In this document: positions 25,610 to 38,902 of the stretch, piece by piece
Layout: each line of letters begins with the position of its first letter
Numbering within the stretch: the first letter of the stretch is position 1
DNA from: Lathyrus oleraceus
Taxonomy: Eukaryota; Streptophyta; Magnoliopsida; Fabales; Fabaceae
Direction: 5' to 3'
Length of the DNA: 64,000 nucleotides
Assembly (NCBI RefSeq): GCF_024323335.1
Contig: NC_066580.1
Location: 91,551,481-91,615,480, forward strand
Notes under the pieces: model-generated
The model's database searches: none
Seen by the model: the letters and a program-made list of their open reading frames with translations, nothing else
What the model was told of the DNA's origin: nothing
Translations under genes and position numbers: made by a program

Positions 25610-25980
25610 GAAGATTAAAGCATTATGTTTTATCTATGTTCTTGTTATGTGTTGTTCTGTTTTTAGTTATAGATTATGATTATGCTAATTATGTTTACCG
25701 TACACTTATTTTAATTCTGTCGTCATTATGTGCTTGAATGCTTATCTAATGATCACATAATGTGTGTATGCTTGTCTACTTTTCTATTTCTTTAGTTTTT
25801 TTCCTTTTTGCTAATGCCAAAGGGGGAGAAGACTTGTTTCTCTAATGGTTTCTCTATGCAGAATTTTTATGCCTCTCATTTAGGGGGAGTTCTTAAACTT
25901 AGGGGGAGAATCAAATTAGAGAAACTTCACTTTCAAGCATCTATCTCAAAATTGGTTGTCATCATCAAAAAGGGGGAGAT

Positions 25981-27093
25981 TGTAGAAGCAAGCTTCAATC
26001 CAAAAAGTATTTTGATGAAGACAACATGTATCAATGCAAAAAGAGAAGAGCTTCAAAGATAATTCAAGCATCAAAGTAATCAAGCCACATATGCATGAGA
26101 AACATTTTGATCAAGCTTCTTTTTCAAGTCAACCGTTTGCAAGATTGTTGATTCACTTCTAAGGTATATCTAATTCACTCTTAGATTAGTATACAAGTGT
26201 TCAACAATCATGATCTGCATTTGCATTTTTAACATAACCATTTGTTAACATGTTGAAATGAAAGACACATTTCTCTTAAAGTATTTTTCTGCATTTCAAC
26301 AGTGTTAACCGGTTAACCATATGGGTTAACCGGTTAACGGCCCAGTTTTTTGAAATTCTTTGTTAACGTTATACGCGTTAACCGGTTAACCCATTTGGTT
26401 AACCGGTTAACACTGTTCGTTTCAGTGAAAAATAATTTTCAGAAACTTGTACCTTTTCATCATTTTTTATGAAAAATTTATACCTCTTTGAAAAGGTGTT
26501 TTGGCAATATAAATTCTTGAATTTTTAAAATGAATTTTCACCTCCAAGAATTTTCATAAAAACTTAAGATAATCACTCTTTCATATTTTGTTCAATATTT
26601 CATAAAAGTGTTCATAATCAAATTTTCATCTCATTCCATTTTTTGAACACTTGTATATTATTCATTGAGTGAATTATTTATCTAAGGAGAAGATCAATCA
26701 AGAGAAGATTGATAATACTACACTTTGTTAAAATCATCAAAAAGATTTATTTCTGTTTGACTTGTGATCCAGGATTGTTGGACACAAGAGTTAGTGTTGA
26801 AGAGGATTGTTCTTCATACACTTGTTTACCTATAGGTTAGATAGTAAGCATCACCATTGGTGTGAGTAGGCTGTACCATAATTCTAACTATAGTGAAATC
26901 TCTTTCGAGTCGAAAGGGGAGTGGATGTACCTTCGGATTGTGAAGGGAACCACTATAATTTCCGGTGTCTTTTTTACTTTCCGCAATTTATTTTTCCGTA
27001 CTTAAACATAAAATAACCAAAAACCGGAAACAAGTTCGAAGAATTTTTAACCACCTAATTCACCCCCCCTCTTAGGCGCATTTACAACTTACA
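25981..27093 (+). repeat. LTR 10
   Basis: 1,113 bp, the standard length from here on. It carries 'gagttag'. The following leader has a private change, 'tttatatttt' near 27147. Confidence 0.93.
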
Positions 27094-27394
27094 ATTGGTA
27101 TCAGAGCAACTCTGCGTTAGCTTTAAAAATACAGAATTTTTAATATTTTTATATTTTTTTATTTTGGTATGTGTGTTTATGGTTGGTGCATGTGCTTTAC
27201 TCTTCACCTACACCTCATAACTTTCTCCTCCCACATTTACTCACCATAAACCCTTCATCTCATTTCTTCAACTTTCAACCTTCTTGAGTGATATTAAAAC
27301 CCATTAAACCCCACTCAACCATACTCTCTTATTAACTCTCAAAACCCTATTCCGAAAATCCTTCTCAAACATCCTAGACTCTCCATCTTCTTCC

Positions 27395-28486
27395 ATGGCT
27401 CCTCCAAGAATGGGAAAGGCCCCTGTGTCAGCATCTAGCAGTGAAGAGGAAGAAATGAAAATGGAAACAACCAAGAAGAGAAGAATGGATTTCAAAGTCA
27501 GGGTTAGACATCTTCTTAAGGGTAAGTATGTGAATCTCAAATCCTTCACCCCTATTACTTTCACTTTCCCTGAGATGTTGAGATATCAAGGGTTGCATGA
27601 GTTTATAACTGATAATGGCAAAATTTATACTGATTTGGTAAAATCTTTTCTGAACCATTTCACCTTGAATCTGAATGATGATGATCAACATATGCTGTCT
27701 GCCACTGTGAGAGATTGTGAAATTGTAACAGACCTAAGGTCGCTGGTTGCGTCTCTTAGGATTCCCTATTCAGGATTTTTTCTTTGGAAAGGTGTTAATC
27801 ATGTTGATGGAAAATGGGCTCAATATGATAAAATGGAATATTACTACTCAATTTGTAGATTTCCAAGGGATGCTGTTGTGTCGGGACAGCGCACTTCTCG
27901 CATACTCTGTTATGCTAAGAACTTGTCTGTTGATGATCGAATGCTACATTATGTTATTTGCCATGTCTTGCTGCCAAAGGATTCAAACCTTTCACAAATC
28001 AATGATTTGGAGATGCAGGTTCTATTTGCTGTGAAGAACAAAATCAGAATTAATTGGCTACCTACTATGATGTATCATCTCAAACAGCAACTATCTCTCA
28101 AAATAAGGCTGCCCTATGGTCGTCTTATCTCAAGGATTTTGGAATTAACAGACATGGAAATCGGGAGAGAACCGTTCCTGGCTATGACCCCTACCACCAA
28201 TGAGATCAACGGCGTTACTATTATGAAGAATACCGGGATTATTCAATGCAATGACGGATCTTACAAGTATGATGACGGGTCTTCTTCTTCAAACTTCCCT
28301 ATTCCGGAGGGTGGCCTTACAAACGAGTTCCTATATACCACCATGATGAGCCAACACCGTGAAACCACCCGCGCTATCAAAAGCCTTCGAAACCTTGTGT
28401 TAAGTTCTCGCAACCTTCCCATGGAAGATGATGAAGGTGAAGCCGGTAGTGAAGCGGAAGGCGAGGAGAATGAGGACAGTTCATAA
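27395..28486 (+). CDS. Array ORF, copy 10 (open, 363 aa, short tail)
   Basis: Intact with the inner-block allele set: Val118, Ile237, Leu308, and TCATAA at the end so the protein stops at ...EDSS, three residues before the SSEED form. For the product see copy 16. Confidence 0.82.
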   Translation: MAPPRMGKAPVSASSSEEEEMKMETTKKRRMDFKVRVRHLLKGKYVNLKSFTPITFTFPEMLRYQGLHEFITDNGKIYTDLVKSFLNHFTLNLNDDDQHMLSATVRDCEIVTDLRSLVASLRIPYSGFFLWKGVNHVDGKWAQYDKMEYYYSICRFPRDAVVSGQRTSRILCYAKNLSVDDRMLHYVICHVLLPKDSNLSQINDLEMQVLFAVKNKIRINWLPTMMYHLKQQLSLKIRLPYGRLISRILELTDMEIGREPFLAMTPTTNEINGVTIMKNTGIIQCNDGSYKYDDGSSSSNFPIPEGGLTNEFLYTTMMSQHRETTRAIKSLRNLVLSSRNLPMEDDEGEAGSEAEGEENEDSS

Positions 28487-28857
28487 GAAGATTAAAGCAT
28501 TATGTTTTATCTATGTTCTTGTTATGTGTTGTTCTGTTTTTAGTTATAGATTATGATTATGCTAATTATGTTTACCGTACACTTATTTTAATTCTGTCGT
28601 CATTATGTGCTTGAATGCTTATCTAATGATCACATAATGTGTGTATGCTTGTCTACTTTTCTATTTCTTTAGTTTCTTCCTTTTTGCTAATGCCAAAGGG
28701 GGAGAAGACTTGTTTCTCTAATGGTTTCTCTATGCAGAATTTTTTATGCCTCTCATTTAGGGGGAGTTCTTAAACTTAGGGGGAGAATCAAATTAGAGAA
28801 ACTTCACTTTCAAGCATCTATCTCAAAATTGGTTGTCATCATCAAAAAGGGGGAGAT

Positions 28858-29970
28858 TGTAGAAGCAAGCTTCAATCCAAAAAGTATTTTGATGAAGACA
28901 ACATGTATCAATGCAAAAAGAGAAGAGCTTCAAAGATAATTCAAGCATCAAAGTAATCAAGCCACATATGCATGAGAAACATTTTGATCAAGCTTCTTTT
29001 TCAAGTCAACCGTTTGCAAGATTGTTGATTCACTTCTAAGGTATATCTAATTCACTCTTAGATTAGTATACAAGTGTTCAACAATCATGATCTGCATTTG
29101 CATTTTTAACATAACCATTTGTTAACATGTTGAAATGAAAGACACATTTCTCTTAAAGTATTTTTCTGCATTTCAACAGTGTTAACCGGTTAACCATATG
29201 GGTTAACCGGTTAACGGCCCAGTTTTTTGAAATTCTTTGTTAACGTTATACGCGTTAACCGGTTAACCCATTTGGTTAACCGGTTAACACTGTTCGTTTC
29301 AGTGAAAAATAATTTTCAGAAACTTGTACCTTTTCATCATTTTTTATGAAAAATTTATACCTCTTTGAAAAGGTGTTTTGGCAATATAAATTCTTGAATT
29401 TTTAAAATGAATTTTCACCTCCAAGAATTTTCATAAAAACTTAAGATAATCACTCTTTCATATTTTGTTCAATATTTCATAAAAGTGTTCATAATCAAAT
29501 TTTCATCTCATTCCATTTTTTGAACACTTGTATATTATTCATTGAGTGAATTATTTATCTAAGGAGAAGATCAATCAAGAGAAGATTGATAATACTACAC
29601 TTTGTTAAAATCATCAAAAAGATTTATTTCTGTTTGACTTGTGATCCAGGATTGTTGGACACAAGAGTTAGTGTTGAAGAGGATTGTTCTTCATACACTT
29701 GTTTACCTATAGGTTAGATAGTAAGCATCACCATTGGTGTGAGTAGGCTGTACCATAATTCTAACTATAGTGAAATCTCTTTCGAGTCGAAAGGGGAGTG
29801 GATGTACCTTCGGATTGTGAAGGGAACCACTATAATTTCCGGTGTCTTTTTTACTTTCCGCAATTTATTTTTCCGTACTTAAACATAAAATAACCAAAAA
29901 CCGGAAACAAGTTCGAAGAATTTTTAACCACCTAATTCACCCCCCCTCTTAGGCGCATTTACAACTTACA
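28858..29970 (+). repeat. LTR 11
   Basis: 1,113 bp, standard ends, intact inverted repeats and primer site (29973-29984). I see no private change; it looks the same as LTRs 12 and 13. Confidence 0.93.
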
Positions 29971-30271
29971 ATTGGTATCAGAGCAACTCTGCGTTAGCTT
30001 TAAAAATACAGAATTTTTAATATTTTTTAATTTTTTAATTTTGGTATGTGTGTTTATGGTTGGTGCATGTGCTTTACTCTTCACCTACACCTCATAACTT
30101 TCTCCTCCCACATTTACTCACCATAAACCCTTCATCTCATTTCTTCAACTTTCAACCTTCTTGAGTGATATTAAAACCCATTAAACCCCACTCAACCATA
30201 CTCTCTTATTAACTCTCAAAACCCTATTCCGAAAATCCTTCTCAAACATCCTAGACTCTCCATCTTCTTCC

Positions 30272-31363
30272 ATGGCTCCTCCAAGAATGGGAAAGGCCCC
30301 TGTGTCAGCATCTAGCAGTGAAGAGGAAGAAATGAAAATGGAAACAACCAAGAAGAGAAGAATGGATTTCAAAGTCAGGGTTAGACATCTTCTTAAGGGT
30401 AAGTATGTGAATCTCAAATCCTTCACCCCTATTACTTTCACTTTCCCTGAGATGTTGAGATATCAAGGGTTGCATGAGTTTATAACTGATAATGGCAAAA
30501 TTTATACTGATTTGGTAAAATCTTTTCTGAACCATTTCACCTTGAATCTGAATGATGATGATCAACATATGCTGTCTGCCACTGTGAGAGATTGTGAAAT
30601 TGTAACAGACCTAAGGTCGCTGGTTGCGTCTCTTAGGATTCCCTATTCAGGATTTTTTCTTTGGAAAGGTGTTAATCATGTTGATGGAAAATGGGCTCAA
30701 TATGATAAAATGGAATATTACTACTCAATTTGTAGATTTCCAAGGGATGCTGTTGTGTCGGGACAGCGCACTTCTCGCATACTCTGTTATGCTAAGAACT
30801 TGTCTGTTGATGATCGAATGCTACATTATGTTATTTGCCATGTCTTGCTGCCAAAGGATTCAAACCTTTCACAAATCAATGATTTGGAGATGCAGGTTCT
30901 ATTTGCTGTGAAGAACAAAATCAGAATTAATTGGCTACCTACTATGATGTATCATCTCAAACAGCAACTATCTCTCAAAATAAGGCTGCCCTATGGTCGT
31001 CTTATCTCAAGGATTTTGGAATTAACAGACATGGAAATCGGGAGAGAACCGTTCCTGGCTATGACCCCTACCACCAATGAGATCAACGGCGTTACTATTA
31101 TGAAGAATACCGGGATTATTCAATGCAATGACGGATCTTACAAGTATGATGACGGGTCTTCTTCTTCAAACTTCCCTATTCCGGAGGGTGGCCTTACAAA
31201 CGAGTTCCTATATACCACCATGATGAGCCAACACCGTGAAACCACCCGCGCTATCAAAAGCCTTCGAAACCTTGTGTTAAGTTCTCGCAACCTTCCCATG
31301 GAAGATGATGAAGGTGAAGCCGGTAGTGAAGCGGAAGGCGAGGAGAATGAGGACAGTTCATAA
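30272..31363 (+). CDS. Array ORF, copy 11 (open, 363 aa, short tail)
   Basis: The predicted protein is identical to that of copies 10 and 12 (Val118, Leu308, ...EDSS end). It lies exactly 2,877 bp from each neighbour. Confidence 0.82.
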   Translation: MAPPRMGKAPVSASSSEEEEMKMETTKKRRMDFKVRVRHLLKGKYVNLKSFTPITFTFPEMLRYQGLHEFITDNGKIYTDLVKSFLNHFTLNLNDDDQHMLSATVRDCEIVTDLRSLVASLRIPYSGFFLWKGVNHVDGKWAQYDKMEYYYSICRFPRDAVVSGQRTSRILCYAKNLSVDDRMLHYVICHVLLPKDSNLSQINDLEMQVLFAVKNKIRINWLPTMMYHLKQQLSLKIRLPYGRLISRILELTDMEIGREPFLAMTPTTNEINGVTIMKNTGIIQCNDGSYKYDDGSSSSNFPIPEGGLTNEFLYTTMMSQHRETTRAIKSLRNLVLSSRNLPMEDDEGEAGSEAEGEENEDSS

Positions 31364-31734
31364 GAAGATTAAAGCATTATGTTTTATCTATGTTCTTGTT
31401 ATGTGTTGTTCTGTTTTTAGTTATAGATTATGATTATGCTAATTATGTTTACCGTACACTTATTTTAATTCTGTCGTCATTATGTGCTTGAATGCTTATC
31501 TAATGATCACATAATGTGTGTATGCTTGTCTACTTTTCTATTTCTTTAGTTTCTTCCTTTTTGCTAATGCCAAAGGGGGAGAAGACTTGTTTCTCTAATG
31601 GTTTCTCTATGCAGAATTTTTTATGCCTCTCATTTAGGGGGAGTTCTTAAACTTAGGGGGAGAATCAAATTAGAGAAACTTCACTTTCAAGCATCTATCT
31701 CAAAATTGGTTGTCATCATCAAAAAGGGGGAGAT

Positions 31735-32847
31735 TGTAGAAGCAAGCTTCAATCCAAAAAGTATTTTGATGAAGACAACATGTATCAATGCAAAAAGAGA
31801 AGAGCTTCAAAGATAATTCAAGCATCAAAGTAATCAAGCCACATATGCATGAGAAACATTTTGATCAAGCTTCTTTTTCAAGTCAACCGTTTGCAAGATT
31901 GTTGATTCACTTCTAAGGTATATCTAATTCACTCTTAGATTAGTATACAAGTGTTCAACAATCATGATCTGCATTTGCATTTTTAACATAACCATTTGTT
32001 AACATGTTGAAATGAAAGACACATTTCTCTTAAAGTATTTTTCTGCATTTCAACAGTGTTAACCGGTTAACCATATGGGTTAACCGGTTAACGGCCCAGT
32101 TTTTTGAAATTCTTTGTTAACGTTATACGCGTTAACCGGTTAACCCATTTGGTTAACCGGTTAACACTGTTCGTTTCAGTGAAAAATAATTTTCAGAAAC
32201 TTGTACCTTTTCATCATTTTTTATGAAAAATTTATACCTCTTTGAAAAGGTGTTTTGGCAATATAAATTCTTGAATTTTTAAAATGAATTTTCACCTCCA
32301 AGAATTTTCATAAAAACTTAAGATAATCACTCTTTCATATTTTGTTCAATATTTCATAAAAGTGTTCATAATCAAATTTTCATCTCATTCCATTTTTTGA
32401 ACACTTGTATATTATTCATTGAGTGAATTATTTATCTAAGGAGAAGATCAATCAAGAGAAGATTGATAATACTACACTTTGTTAAAATCATCAAAAAGAT
32501 TTATTTCTGTTTGACTTGTGATCCAGGATTGTTGGACACAAGAGTTAGTGTTGAAGAGGATTGTTCTTCATACACTTGTTTACCTATAGGTTAGATAGTA
32601 AGCATCACCATTGGTGTGAGTAGGCTGTACCATAATTCTAACTATAGTGAAATCTCTTTCGAGTCGAAAGGGGAGTGGATGTACCTTCGGATTGTGAAGG
32701 GAACCACTATAATTTCCGGTGTCTTTTTTACTTTCCGCAATTTATTTTTCCGTACTTAAACATAAAATAACCAAAAACCGGAAACAAGTTCGAAGAATTT
32801 TTAACCACCTAATTCACCCCCCCTCTTAGGCGCATTTACAACTTACA
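31735..32847 (+). repeat. LTR 12
   Basis: 1,113 bp, with 'gagttag' and both inverted-repeat systems intact. Primer site at 32850-32861. Confidence 0.93.
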
Positions 32848-33148
32848 ATTGGTATCAGAGCAACTCTGCGTTAGCTTTAAAAATACAGAATTTTTAATAT
32901 TTTTTAATTTTTTAATTTTGGTATGTGTGTTTATGGTTGGTGCATGTGCTTTACTCTTCACCTACACCTCATAACTTTCTCCTCCCACATTTACTCACCA
33001 TAAACCCTTCATCTCATTTCTTCAACTTTCAACCTTCTTGAGTGATATTAAAACCCATTAAACCCCACTCAACCATACTCTCTTATTAACTCTCAAAACC
33101 CTATTCCGAAAATCCTTCTCAAACATCCTAGACTCTCCATCTTCTTCC

Positions 33149-34240
33149 ATGGCTCCTCCAAGAATGGGAAAGGCCCCTGTGTCAGCATCTAGCAGTGAAG
33201 AGGAAGAAATGAAAATGGAAACAACCAAGAAGAGAAGAATGGATTTCAAAGTCAGGGTTAGACATCTTCTTAAGGGTAAGTATGTGAATCTCAAATCCTT
33301 CACCCCTATTACTTTCACTTTCCCTGAGATGTTGAGATATCAAGGGTTGCATGAGTTTATAACTGATAATGGCAAAATTTATACTGATTTGGTAAAATCT
33401 TTTCTGAACCATTTCACCTTGAATCTGAATGATGATGATCAACATATGCTGTCTGCCACTGTGAGAGATTGTGAAATTGTAACAGACCTAAGGTCGCTGG
33501 TTGCGTCTCTTAGGATTCCCTATTCAGGATTTTTTCTTTGGAAAGGTGTTAATCATGTTGATGGAAAATGGGCTCAATATGATAAAATGGAATATTACTA
33601 CTCAATTTGTAGATTTCCAAGGGATGCTGTTGTGTCGGGACAGCGCACTTCTCGCATACTCTGTTATGCTAAGAACTTGTCTGTTGATGATCGAATGCTA
33701 CATTATGTTATTTGCCATGTCTTGCTGCCAAAGGATTCAAACCTTTCACAAATCAATGATTTGGAGATGCAGGTTCTATTTGCTGTGAAGAACAAAATCA
33801 GAATTAATTGGCTACCTACTATGATGTATCATCTCAAACAGCAACTATCTCTCAAAATAAGGCTGCCCTATGGTCGTCTTATCTCAAGGATTTTGGAATT
33901 AACAGACATGGAAATCGGGAGAGAACCGTTCCTGGCTATGACCCCTACCACCAATGAGATCAACGGCGTTACTATTATGAAGAATACCGGGATTATTCAA
34001 TGCAATGACGGATCTTACAAGTATGATGACGGGTCTTCTTCTTCAAACTTCCCTATTCCGGAGGGTGGCCTTACAAACGAGTTCCTATATACCACCATGA
34101 TGAGCCAACACCGTGAAACCACCCGCGCTATCAAAAGCCTTCGAAACCTTGTGTTAAGTTCTCGCAACCTTCCCATGGAAGATGATGAAGGTGAAGCCGG
34201 TAGTGAAGCGGAAGGCGAGGAGAATGAGGACAGTTCATAA
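33149..34240 (+). CDS. Array ORF, copy 12 (open, 363 aa, short tail)
   Basis: Same predicted protein as copies 10 and 11. It is the last copy with Leu308, and its tail is the last with 'gaattttttatg' before the LTR. Confidence 0.82.
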   Translation: MAPPRMGKAPVSASSSEEEEMKMETTKKRRMDFKVRVRHLLKGKYVNLKSFTPITFTFPEMLRYQGLHEFITDNGKIYTDLVKSFLNHFTLNLNDDDQHMLSATVRDCEIVTDLRSLVASLRIPYSGFFLWKGVNHVDGKWAQYDKMEYYYSICRFPRDAVVSGQRTSRILCYAKNLSVDDRMLHYVICHVLLPKDSNLSQINDLEMQVLFAVKNKIRINWLPTMMYHLKQQLSLKIRLPYGRLISRILELTDMEIGREPFLAMTPTTNEINGVTIMKNTGIIQCNDGSYKYDDGSSSSNFPIPEGGLTNEFLYTTMMSQHRETTRAIKSLRNLVLSSRNLPMEDDEGEAGSEAEGEENEDSS

Positions 34241-34611
34241 GAAGATTAAAGCATTATGTTTTATCTATGTTCTTGTTATGTGTTGTTCTGTTTTTAGTTA
34301 TAGATTATGATTATGCTAATTATGTTTACCGTACACTTATTTTAATTCTGTCGTCATTATGTGCTTGAATGCTTATCTAATGATCACATAATGTGTGTAT
34401 GCTTGTCTACTTTTCTATTTCTTTAGTTTCTTCCTTTTTGCTAATGCCAAAGGGGGAGAAGACTTGTTTCTCTAATGGTTTCTCTATGCAGAATTTTTTA
34501 TGCCTCTCATTTAGGGGGAGTTCTTAAACTTAGGGGGAGAATCAAATTAGAGAAACTTCACTTTCAAGCATCTATCTCAAAATTGGTTGTCATCATCAAA
34601 AAGGGGGAGAT

Positions 34612-35724
34612 TGTAGAAGCAAGCTTCAATCCAAAAAGTATTTTGATGAAGACAACATGTATCAATGCAAAAAGAGAAGAGCTTCAAAGATAATTCAAGC
34701 ATCAAAGTAATCAAGCCACATATGCATGAGAAACATTTTGATCAAGCTTCTTTTTCAAGTCAACCGTTTGCAAGATTGTTGATTCACTTCTAAGGTATAT
34801 CTAATTCACTCTTAGATTAGTATACAAGTGTTCAACAATCATGATCTGCATTTGCATTTTTAACATAACCATTTGTTAACATGTTGAAATGAAAGACACA
34901 TTTCTCTTAAAGTATTTTTCTGCATTTCAACAGTGTTAACCGGTTAACCATATGGGTTAACCGGTTAACGGCCCAGTTTTTTGAAATTCTTTGTTAACGT
35001 TATACGCGTTAACCGGTTAACCCATTTGGTTAACCGGTTAACACTGTTCGTTTCAGTGAAAAATAATTTTCAGAAACTTGTACCTTTTCATCATTTTTTA
35101 TGAAAAATTTATACCTCTTTGAAAAGGTGTTTTGGCAATATAAATTCTTGAATTTTTAAAATGAATTTTCACCTCCAAGAATTTTCATAAAAACTTAAGA
35201 TAATCACTCTTTCATATTTTGTTCAATATTTCATAAAAGTGTTCATAATCAAATTTTCATCTCATTCCATTTTTTGAACACTTGTATATTATTCATTGAG
35301 TGAATTATTTATCTAAGGAGAAGATCAATCAAGAGAAGATTGATAATACTACACTTTGTTAAAATCATCAAAAAGATTTATTTCTGTTTGACTTGTGATC
35401 CAGGATTGTTGGACACAAGAGTTAGTGTTGAAGAGGATTGTTCTTCATACACTTGTTTACCTATAGGTTAGATAGTAAGCATCACCATTGGTGTGAGTAG
35501 GCTGTACCATAATTCTAACTATAGTGAAATCTCTTTCGAGTCGAAAGGGGAGTGGATGTACCTTCGGATTGTGAAGGGAACCACTATAATTTCCGGTGTC
35601 TTTTTTACTTTCCGCAATTTATTTTTCCGTACTTAAACATAAAATAACCAAAAACCGGAAACAAGTTCGAAGAATTTTTAACCACCTAATTCACCCCCCC
35701 TCTTAGGCGCATTTACAACTTACA
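34612..35724 (+). repeat. LTR 13
   Basis: 1,113 bp, standard, with the 'gagttag' variant. Primer site at 35727-35738. Confidence 0.93.
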
Positions 35725-36025
35725 ATTGGTATCAGAGCAACTCTGCGTTAGCTTTAAAAATACAGAATTTTTAATATTTTTTAATTTTTTAATTTTGGTA
35801 TGTGTGTTTATGGTTGGTGCATGTGCTTTACTCTTCACCTACACCTCATAACTTTCTCCTCCCACATTTACTCACCATAAACCCTTCATCTCATTTCTTC
35901 AACTTTCAACCTTCTTGAGTGATATTAAAACCCATTAAACCCCACTCAACCATACTCTCTTATTAACTCTCAAAACCCTATTCCGAAAATCCTTCTCAAA
36001 CATCCTAGACTCTCCATCTTCTTCC

Positions 36026-37117
36026 ATGGCTCCTCCAAGAATGGGAAAGGCCCCTGTGTCAGCATCTAGCAGTGAAGAGGAAGAAATGAAAATGGAAACA
36101 ACCAAGAAGAGAAGAATGGATTTCAAAGTCAGGGTTAGACATCTTCTTAAGGGTAAGTATGTGAATCTCAAATCCTTCACCCCTATTACTTTCACTTTCC
36201 CTGAGATGTTGAGATATCAAGGGTTGCATGAGTTTATAACTGATAATGGCAAAATTTATACTGATTTGGTAAAATCTTTTCTGAACCATTTCACCTTGAA
36301 TCTGAATGATGATGATCAACATATGCTGTCTGCCACTGTGAGAGATTGTGAAATTGTAACAGACCTAAGGTCGCTGGTTGCGTCTCTTAGGATTCCCTAT
36401 TCAGGATTTTTTCTTTGGAAAGGTGTTAATCATGTTGATGGAAAATGGGCTCAATATGATAAAATGGAATATTACTACTCAATTTGTAGATTTCCAAGGG
36501 ATGCTGTTGTGTCGGGACAGCGCACTTCTCGCATACTCTGTTATGCTAAGAACTTGTCTGTTGATGATCGAATGCTACATTATGTTATTTGCCATGTCTT
36601 GCTGCCAAAGGATTCAAACCTTTCACAAATCAATGATTTGGAGATGCAGGTTCTATTTGCTGTGAAGAACAAAATCAGAATTAATTGGCTACCTACTATG
36701 ATGTATCATCTCAAACAGCAACTATCTCTCAAAATAAGGCTGCCCTATGGTCGTCTTATCTCAAGGATTTTGGAATTAACAGACATGGAAATCGGGAGAG
36801 AACCGTTCCTGGCTATGACCCCTACCACCAATGAGATCAACGGCGTTACTATTATGAAGAATACCGGGATTATTCAATGCAATGACGGATCTTACAAGTA
36901 TGATGACGGGTCTTCTTCTTCAAACTTCCCTATTCCGGAGGGTGGCATTACAAACGAGTTCCTATATACCACCATGATGAGCCAACACCGTGAAACCACC
37001 CGCGCTATCAAAAGCCTTCGAAACCTTGTGTTAAGTTCTCGCAACCTTCCCATGGAAGATGATGAAGGTGAAGCCGGTAGTGAAGCGGAAGGCGAGGAGA
37101 ATGAGGACAGTTCATAA
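36026..37117 (+). CDS. Array ORF, copy 13 (open, 363 aa, short tail)
   Basis: Transitional allele set: Val118 and the ...EDSS stop of the inner block, but Ile308 as in the outer copies. Its tail has 'gaattttgtatg' (outer) with 'caaaattgg' (inner). Confidence 0.82.
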   Translation: MAPPRMGKAPVSASSSEEEEMKMETTKKRRMDFKVRVRHLLKGKYVNLKSFTPITFTFPEMLRYQGLHEFITDNGKIYTDLVKSFLNHFTLNLNDDDQHMLSATVRDCEIVTDLRSLVASLRIPYSGFFLWKGVNHVDGKWAQYDKMEYYYSICRFPRDAVVSGQRTSRILCYAKNLSVDDRMLHYVICHVLLPKDSNLSQINDLEMQVLFAVKNKIRINWLPTMMYHLKQQLSLKIRLPYGRLISRILELTDMEIGREPFLAMTPTTNEINGVTIMKNTGIIQCNDGSYKYDDGSSSSNFPIPEGGITNEFLYTTMMSQHRETTRAIKSLRNLVLSSRNLPMEDDEGEAGSEAEGEENEDSS

Positions 37118-37488
37118 GAAGATTAAAGCATTATGTTTTATCTATGTTCTTGTTATGTGTTGTTCTGTTTTTAGTTATAGATTATGATTATGCTAATTAT
37201 GTTTACCGTACACTTATTTTAATTCTGTCGTCATTATGTGCTTGAATGCTTATCTAATGATCACATAATGTGTGTATGCTTGTCTACTTTTCTATTTCTT
37301 TAGTTTCTTCCTTTTTGCTAATGCCAAAGGGGGAGAAGACTTGTTTCTCTAATGGTTTCTCTATGCAGAATTTTGTATGCCTCTCATTTAGGGGGAGTTC
37401 TTAAACTTAGGGGGAGAATCAAATTAGAGAAACTTCACTTTCAAGCATCTATCTCAAAATTGGTTGTCATCATCAAAAAGGGGGAGAT

Positions 37489-38601
37489 TGTAGAAGCAAG
37501 CTTCAATCCAAAAAGTATTTTGATGAAGACAACATGTATCAATGCAAAAAGAGAAGAGCTTCAAAGATAATTCAAGCATCAAAGTAATCAAGCCACATAT
37601 GCATGAGAAACATTTTGATCAAGCTTCTTTTTCAAGTCAACCGTTTGCAAGATTGTTGATTCACTTCTAAGGTATATCTAATTCACTCTTAGATTAGTAT
37701 ACAAGTGTTCAACAATCATGATCTGCATTTGCATTTTTAACATAACCATTTGTTAACATGTTGAAATGAAAGACACATTTCTCTTAAAGTATTTTTCTGC
37801 ATTTCAACAGTGTTAACCGGTTAACCATATGGGTTAACCGGTTAACGGCCCAGTTTTTTGAAATTCTTTGTTAACGTTATACGCGTTAACCGGTTAACCC
37901 ATTTGGTTAACCGGTTAACACTGTTCGTTTCAGTGAAAAATAATTTTCAGAAACTTGTACCTTTTCATCATTTTTTATGAAAAATTTATACCTCTTTGAA
38001 AAGGTGTTTTGGCAATATAAATTCTTGAATTTTTAAAATGAATTTTCACCTCCAAGAATTTTCATAAAAACTTAAGATAATCACTCTTTCATATTTTGTT
38101 CAATATTTCATAAAAGTGTTCATAATCAAATTTTCATCTCATTCCATTTTTTGAACACTTGTATATTATTCATTGAGTGAATTATTTATCTAAGGAGAAG
38201 ATCAATCAAGAGAAGATTGATAATACTACACTTTGTTAAAATCATCAAAAAGATTTATTTCTGTTTGACTTGTGATCCAGGATTGTTGGACACAAGAGTT
38301 AGTGTTGAAGAGGATTGTTCTTCATACACTTGTTTACCTATAGGTTAGATAGTAAGCATCACCATTGGTGTGAGTAGGCTGTACCATAATTCTAACTATA
38401 GTGAAATCTCTTTCGAGTCGAAAGGGGAGTGGATGTACCTTCGGATTGTGAAGGGAACCACTATAATTTCCGGTGTCTTTTTTACTTTCCGCAATTTATT
38501 TTTCCGTACTTAAACATAAAATAACCAAAAACCGGAAACAAGTTCGAAGAATTTTTAACCACCTAATTCACCCCCCCTCTTAGGCGCATTTACAACTTAC
38601 A
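37489..38601 (+). repeat. LTR 14
   Basis: 1,113 bp, standard, with 'gagttag'. Primer site at 38604-38615. Confidence 0.93.
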
Positions 38602-38902
38602 ATTGGTATCAGAGCAACTCTGCGTTAGCTTTAAAAATACAGAATTTTTAATATTTTTTAATTTTTTAATTTTGGTATGTGTGTTTATGGTTGGTGCATG
38701 TGCTTTACTCTTCACCTACACCTCATAACTTTCTCCTCCCACATTTACTCACCATAAACCCTTCATCTCATTTCTTCAACTTTCAACCTTCTTGAGTGAT
38801 ATTAAAACCCATTAAACCCCACTCAACCATACTCTCTTATTAACTCTCAAAACCCTATTCCGAAAATCCTTCTCAAACATCCTAGACTCTCCATCTTCTT
38901 CC